Source: Treponema sp.
Lineage (GTDB): Bacteria; Spirochaetota; Spirochaetia; Treponematales; Treponemataceae
Assembly: GCA_024695475.1 (NCBI GenBank)
Contig: JAILIC010000095.1
Coordinates: 1-64,000 of the forward strand
Direction: 5' to 3'
Length of the DNA stretch: 64,000 nucleotides
The notes under the pieces were generated by a model that worked only from the letters and a program-made list of their open reading frames with translations, did no database searches and was not told where the DNA came from. Of the stretch, positions 62,338 through 64,000 are shown one piece after another. Made by a program: the position numbers and the translations under genes. Every line of letters starts with the position of its first letter. The stretch's first letter is position 1.

Positions 62338-62421
62338 TGGTAGGTTTGATTTTAACAGCTCATTCGAAAAAAAGCAAATAAAATATTATATTTTAACAAA
62401 ATAAAATCCATAAAAAAGAAT

Positions 62422-62450
62422 TTGACAGATACATATTTACCACTTAGAAT
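62422..62450 (+). promoter_or_regulatory. Promoter of the TRAP operon
   Basis: TTGACA (62422-62427), 17-base spacer, TAGAAT (62445-62450). Transcription would start near 62457, upstream of operator O2. Confidence 0.75.
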
Positions 62451-62475
62451 AAGTGCTAGGTTAAGTTATGTCTTT

Positions 62476-62510
62476 TTGTTTACTAAAAAGATAAACAAAA
62501 AGTTAAACAA
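62476..62510 (+). promoter_or_regulatory. LacI-type operator O2 plus an extra half-site
   Basis: TTGTTTA (62476-62482) and TAAACAA (62492-62498) form a dyad with a 9-base spacer, followed by the half-site GTTAAACAA (62502-62510). It lies just after the transcription start of dctP, where bound repressor would block elongation or initiation. Confidence 0.6.
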
Positions 62511-62547
62511 ACGTATAAAAGAAATGGCATTTTTTAAAGGAGGAAAC

Positions 62548-63576
62548 ATGAAAAAAATGTTAGCTGTAGCAATGGTAGGACTTGCTCTTACTTCTGCTAC
62601 ATTCGCTGGTGGTGCTAAGGATGCAAAAATTAGCCCTGAAAATCCATTGGTATTAAAGATGAGTCACGTATTTGCTCCAAATGAGCAGCTTACAAAGTCT
62701 CTTGCAATCGTTTGTGACAACATAAAGGCTCGTTCGAAAGGTGCTATTGAAATTCAGCAATATCCTCAGAGCCAGCTACCTGTATACAAAGATGGTGTTG
62801 AGCAAGTTGCACAGGGAGCAAAATTTATTTCAGTTGAAGATCCATCATACATTGGTGACTATGTAGGTAACTTTAATGCGTTAGCTGGACCAATGCTTGT
62901 AAATAGTTTTGATGAATATCGCTGGTTGACCAAGAGTGACCTTGTTGCTGGCATGAAGAAAGAACTTGAAGAAAAACATAGAATTAAGGTTCTTTCTCTG
63001 GACTATATCTTTGGTTTCCGCAGCATGATGACAAACAAAGTTATCACAAAACCAGAAGACCTTAAGGGAATGAAAATTCGTACTCCAGGTTCTAAGCTGT
63101 ATGTAGAGACATTGAATTACATGGGAGCTACTGCTGTTCCAATGGGATTCAGTGAAACAATTTCTGCTGTTCAGCAGGGCGTTGTAGATGGTCTTGAAGG
63201 AACAGTTGATGCATATGCTTCTAACGGATCTGCAGAAGTAGCAAAAAATATGGCATTTACCAACCATCTTTTAGGTGTTTGTGGTGTTTACATCAATGCT
63301 GACTTGTTTAATTCAATTCCAAAAGAATATCAGACAATCATTATAGAAGAATTTAACAAAGGTGCTGACCAGATGGTTAGCGAAGTTACAAACAACTACG
63401 AAGCTACAAAGAAAAAGCTTGAATCAACAATGGGTATCAAATTCAACGAAGTTGATCATGATGCATTTGCAGCACGCGTAGCTCCTGTTTATGAAAACAA
63501 AGACATCATGAAAGGTGCTGATGCTGATATTCTTAAGAAAATCCGTGCAGAAATTGCCAAAATGCCTAAAAAATAA
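62548..63576 (+). CDS. dctP: TRAP transporter substrate-binding protein DctP family
   Basis: ATG 62548 is chosen for AAAGGAGG just upstream. 342 residues with a signal peptide (KKMLAVAMVGLALTSATFAGG). DctP layout: LKMSHVFAPNEQLTKSL, FGFRSMMTNKVITKPEDLKGMKIRTPGS (with the conserved Arg that binds the ligand carboxylate), FSETISAVQQGVVDGLEGTVDAY. It binds an organic acid such as a C4-dicarboxylate or sugar acid in the periplasm; LacI control suggests a sugar acid. It is followed by dctQ. Confidence 0.94.
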   Translation: MKKMLAVAMVGLALTSATFAGGAKDAKISPENPLVLKMSHVFAPNEQLTKSLAIVCDNIKARSKGAIEIQQYPQSQLPVYKDGVEQVAQGAKFISVEDPSYIGDYVGNFNALAGPMLVNSFDEYRWLTKSDLVAGMKKELEEKHRIKVLSLDYIFGFRSMMTNKVITKPEDLKGMKIRTPGSKLYVETLNYMGATAVPMGFSETISAVQQGVVDGLEGTVDAYASNGSAEVAKNMAFTNHLLGVCGVYINADLFNSIPKEYQTIIIEEFNKGADQMVSEVTNNYEATKKKLESTMGIKFNEVDHDAFAARVAPVYENKDIMKGADADILKKIRAEIAKMPKK

Positions 63577-63600
63577 GTCTTTATAAAGGCATGGCTCGTT

Positions 63601-63647
63601 TACGGAGTATGGATTACAGACACTAAAGTCTCCATCTGTACTCCGTA
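63601..63647 (+). repeat. Intercistronic stem-loop between dctP and dctQ
   Basis: TACGGAGTA (63601-63609) and TACTCCGTA (63639-63647) are perfectly complementary, with inner AGAC/GTCT and TGGA/TCCA pairs. No T-run follows, so it likely stabilises dctP mRNA or partly attenuates read-through. Confidence 0.6.
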
Positions 63648-63677
63648 ACTTTACTTCCGTAATAGAGAGATCTTTTT

Positions 63678-64000
63678 ATGAAAAGCAATATAAAAAAATT
63701 TTTCAGTAATTTTGAAGAAATCTTTGCTTCACTCTTTTTATGCGCAACAACACTTATAGTAATAGCTAATGTTTTTTTGCGCTATTTTTTTAAGAGCCCC
63801 GTTTCATGGTCAGAAGAAGTGGCAACAGGGTGTTTTGTATGGGGTGTTTTTTTAGGTGCTGCAGCATGTTATAAAAGAAAACTTCATGTAAGTGTTGATT
63901 TTCTTATTAAATATATTCCCGACAATGGTAAAAAAGCATTTAAGTTTGTAATCAATTTTATCTTATTTTTAATTAATGCCTATATCATTTATATGGCTGT
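63678..64000 (+). CDS. dctQ: TRAP transporter small permease DctQ family (partial)
   Basis: The gene starts at ATG 63678 and runs off the window. The 107 visible residues show helices at about 15-38 and 48-62 and near 88 onward. The family segment VIANVFLRYFFKSPVSWSEEVATGCFVWGVFLGAAACYKRKLHVSVD is typical, with Trp-Ser-Glu-Glu at the end of helix 1. It is the four-helix partner of the large permease DctM, expected just downstream. Confidence 0.92.
   Translation, partial: MKSNIKKFFSNFEEIFASLFLCATTLIVIANVFLRYFFKSPVSWSEEVATGCFVWGVFLGAAACYKRKLHVSVDFLIKYIPDNGKKAFKFVINFILFLINAYIIYMA

Noticed and set aside
1-64000. tRNA, rRNA, CRISPR arrays, transposases, integrases
   Set aside because: Looked for by eye on both strands; no cloverleaf-like gene, repeat-spacer array or transposase motif was seen.

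Overview
The window reads as chromosome of a low-GC, double-membraned bacterium, most likely a Treponema-like spirochaete. This is an inference from a TolC channel, several lipoproteins, a small beta-barrel-like protein, TRAP and ABC solute-binding proteins, GTP-dependent PEP carboxykinase and an isolated MraY-type gene. No marker gene here fixes the genus. No rRNA, tRNA, CRISPR array, insertion sequence or phage gene was seen.

Layout. 1-8.7 kb is an accessory stretch rich in xenobiotic-response genes: flavodoxin, PAT-type acetyltransferase, a yjdF-hydrolase pair behind a probable yjdF riboswitch, a CPBP protease coupled to an AraC/GyrI-type regulator, TrmO, a short UvrA paralogue and a MATE pump. 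8.7-13.3 kb (minus) is a sulfur amino-acid operon (solute-binding protein, two permeases, ATPase, transsulfuration PLP enzyme). Its leader holds a -35/-10 promoter, Rrf2-like dyads, a 25-codon leader peptide ending in a Cys-rich tail, and alternative hairpins. 13.5-17.4 kb (minus) is an FbpABC/AfuABC-type ABC importer. 17.5-21.7 kb (minus) holds a phosphoesterase lipoprotein, a barrel-like protein, a U32 protein and an HSL-like hydrolase. 21.7-35.9 kb is mainly housekeeping: metA, prmC-prfA, nucleoside hydrolase, a chemoreceptor, mnmG, an orphan TctC, adenosine deaminase, pepF and a 5'-nucleotidase lipoprotein.

36-46.5 kb is the most unusual block. An intact six-gene operon encodes a HExxH protein, an NHLP-type membrane fusion protein, a C39-peptidase ABC exporter, a second NHLP-type ABC exporter, a receptor-like periplasmic-binding lipoprotein and a TolC-family channel. 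Divergent from it lies a radical SAM/SPASM maturase remnant that has lost its catalytic N-terminus. Together they look like a RiPP-type peptide export system spanning both membranes, with no precursor gene seen locally.

46.5-62.3 kb carries an SH3-like protein, an ABC-F ATPase, galE, an M20 peptidase, a MarR/MraY pair, ychF, an exported EEP-family phosphatase, a solitary DNA methyltransferase, pckG and an MBL hydrolase. 62.3-64 kb is a LacI regulator with its divergent TRAP transporter (dctP, and dctQ cut by the window end).

A recurrent pattern from about 20 kb onward is a TATACT/TATGCT-type -10 box ending 6-9 bases before the start codon with no Shine-Dalgarno sequence, suggesting many leaderless mRNAs. 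Genes in the first 19 kb mostly have ordinary ribosome binding sites.
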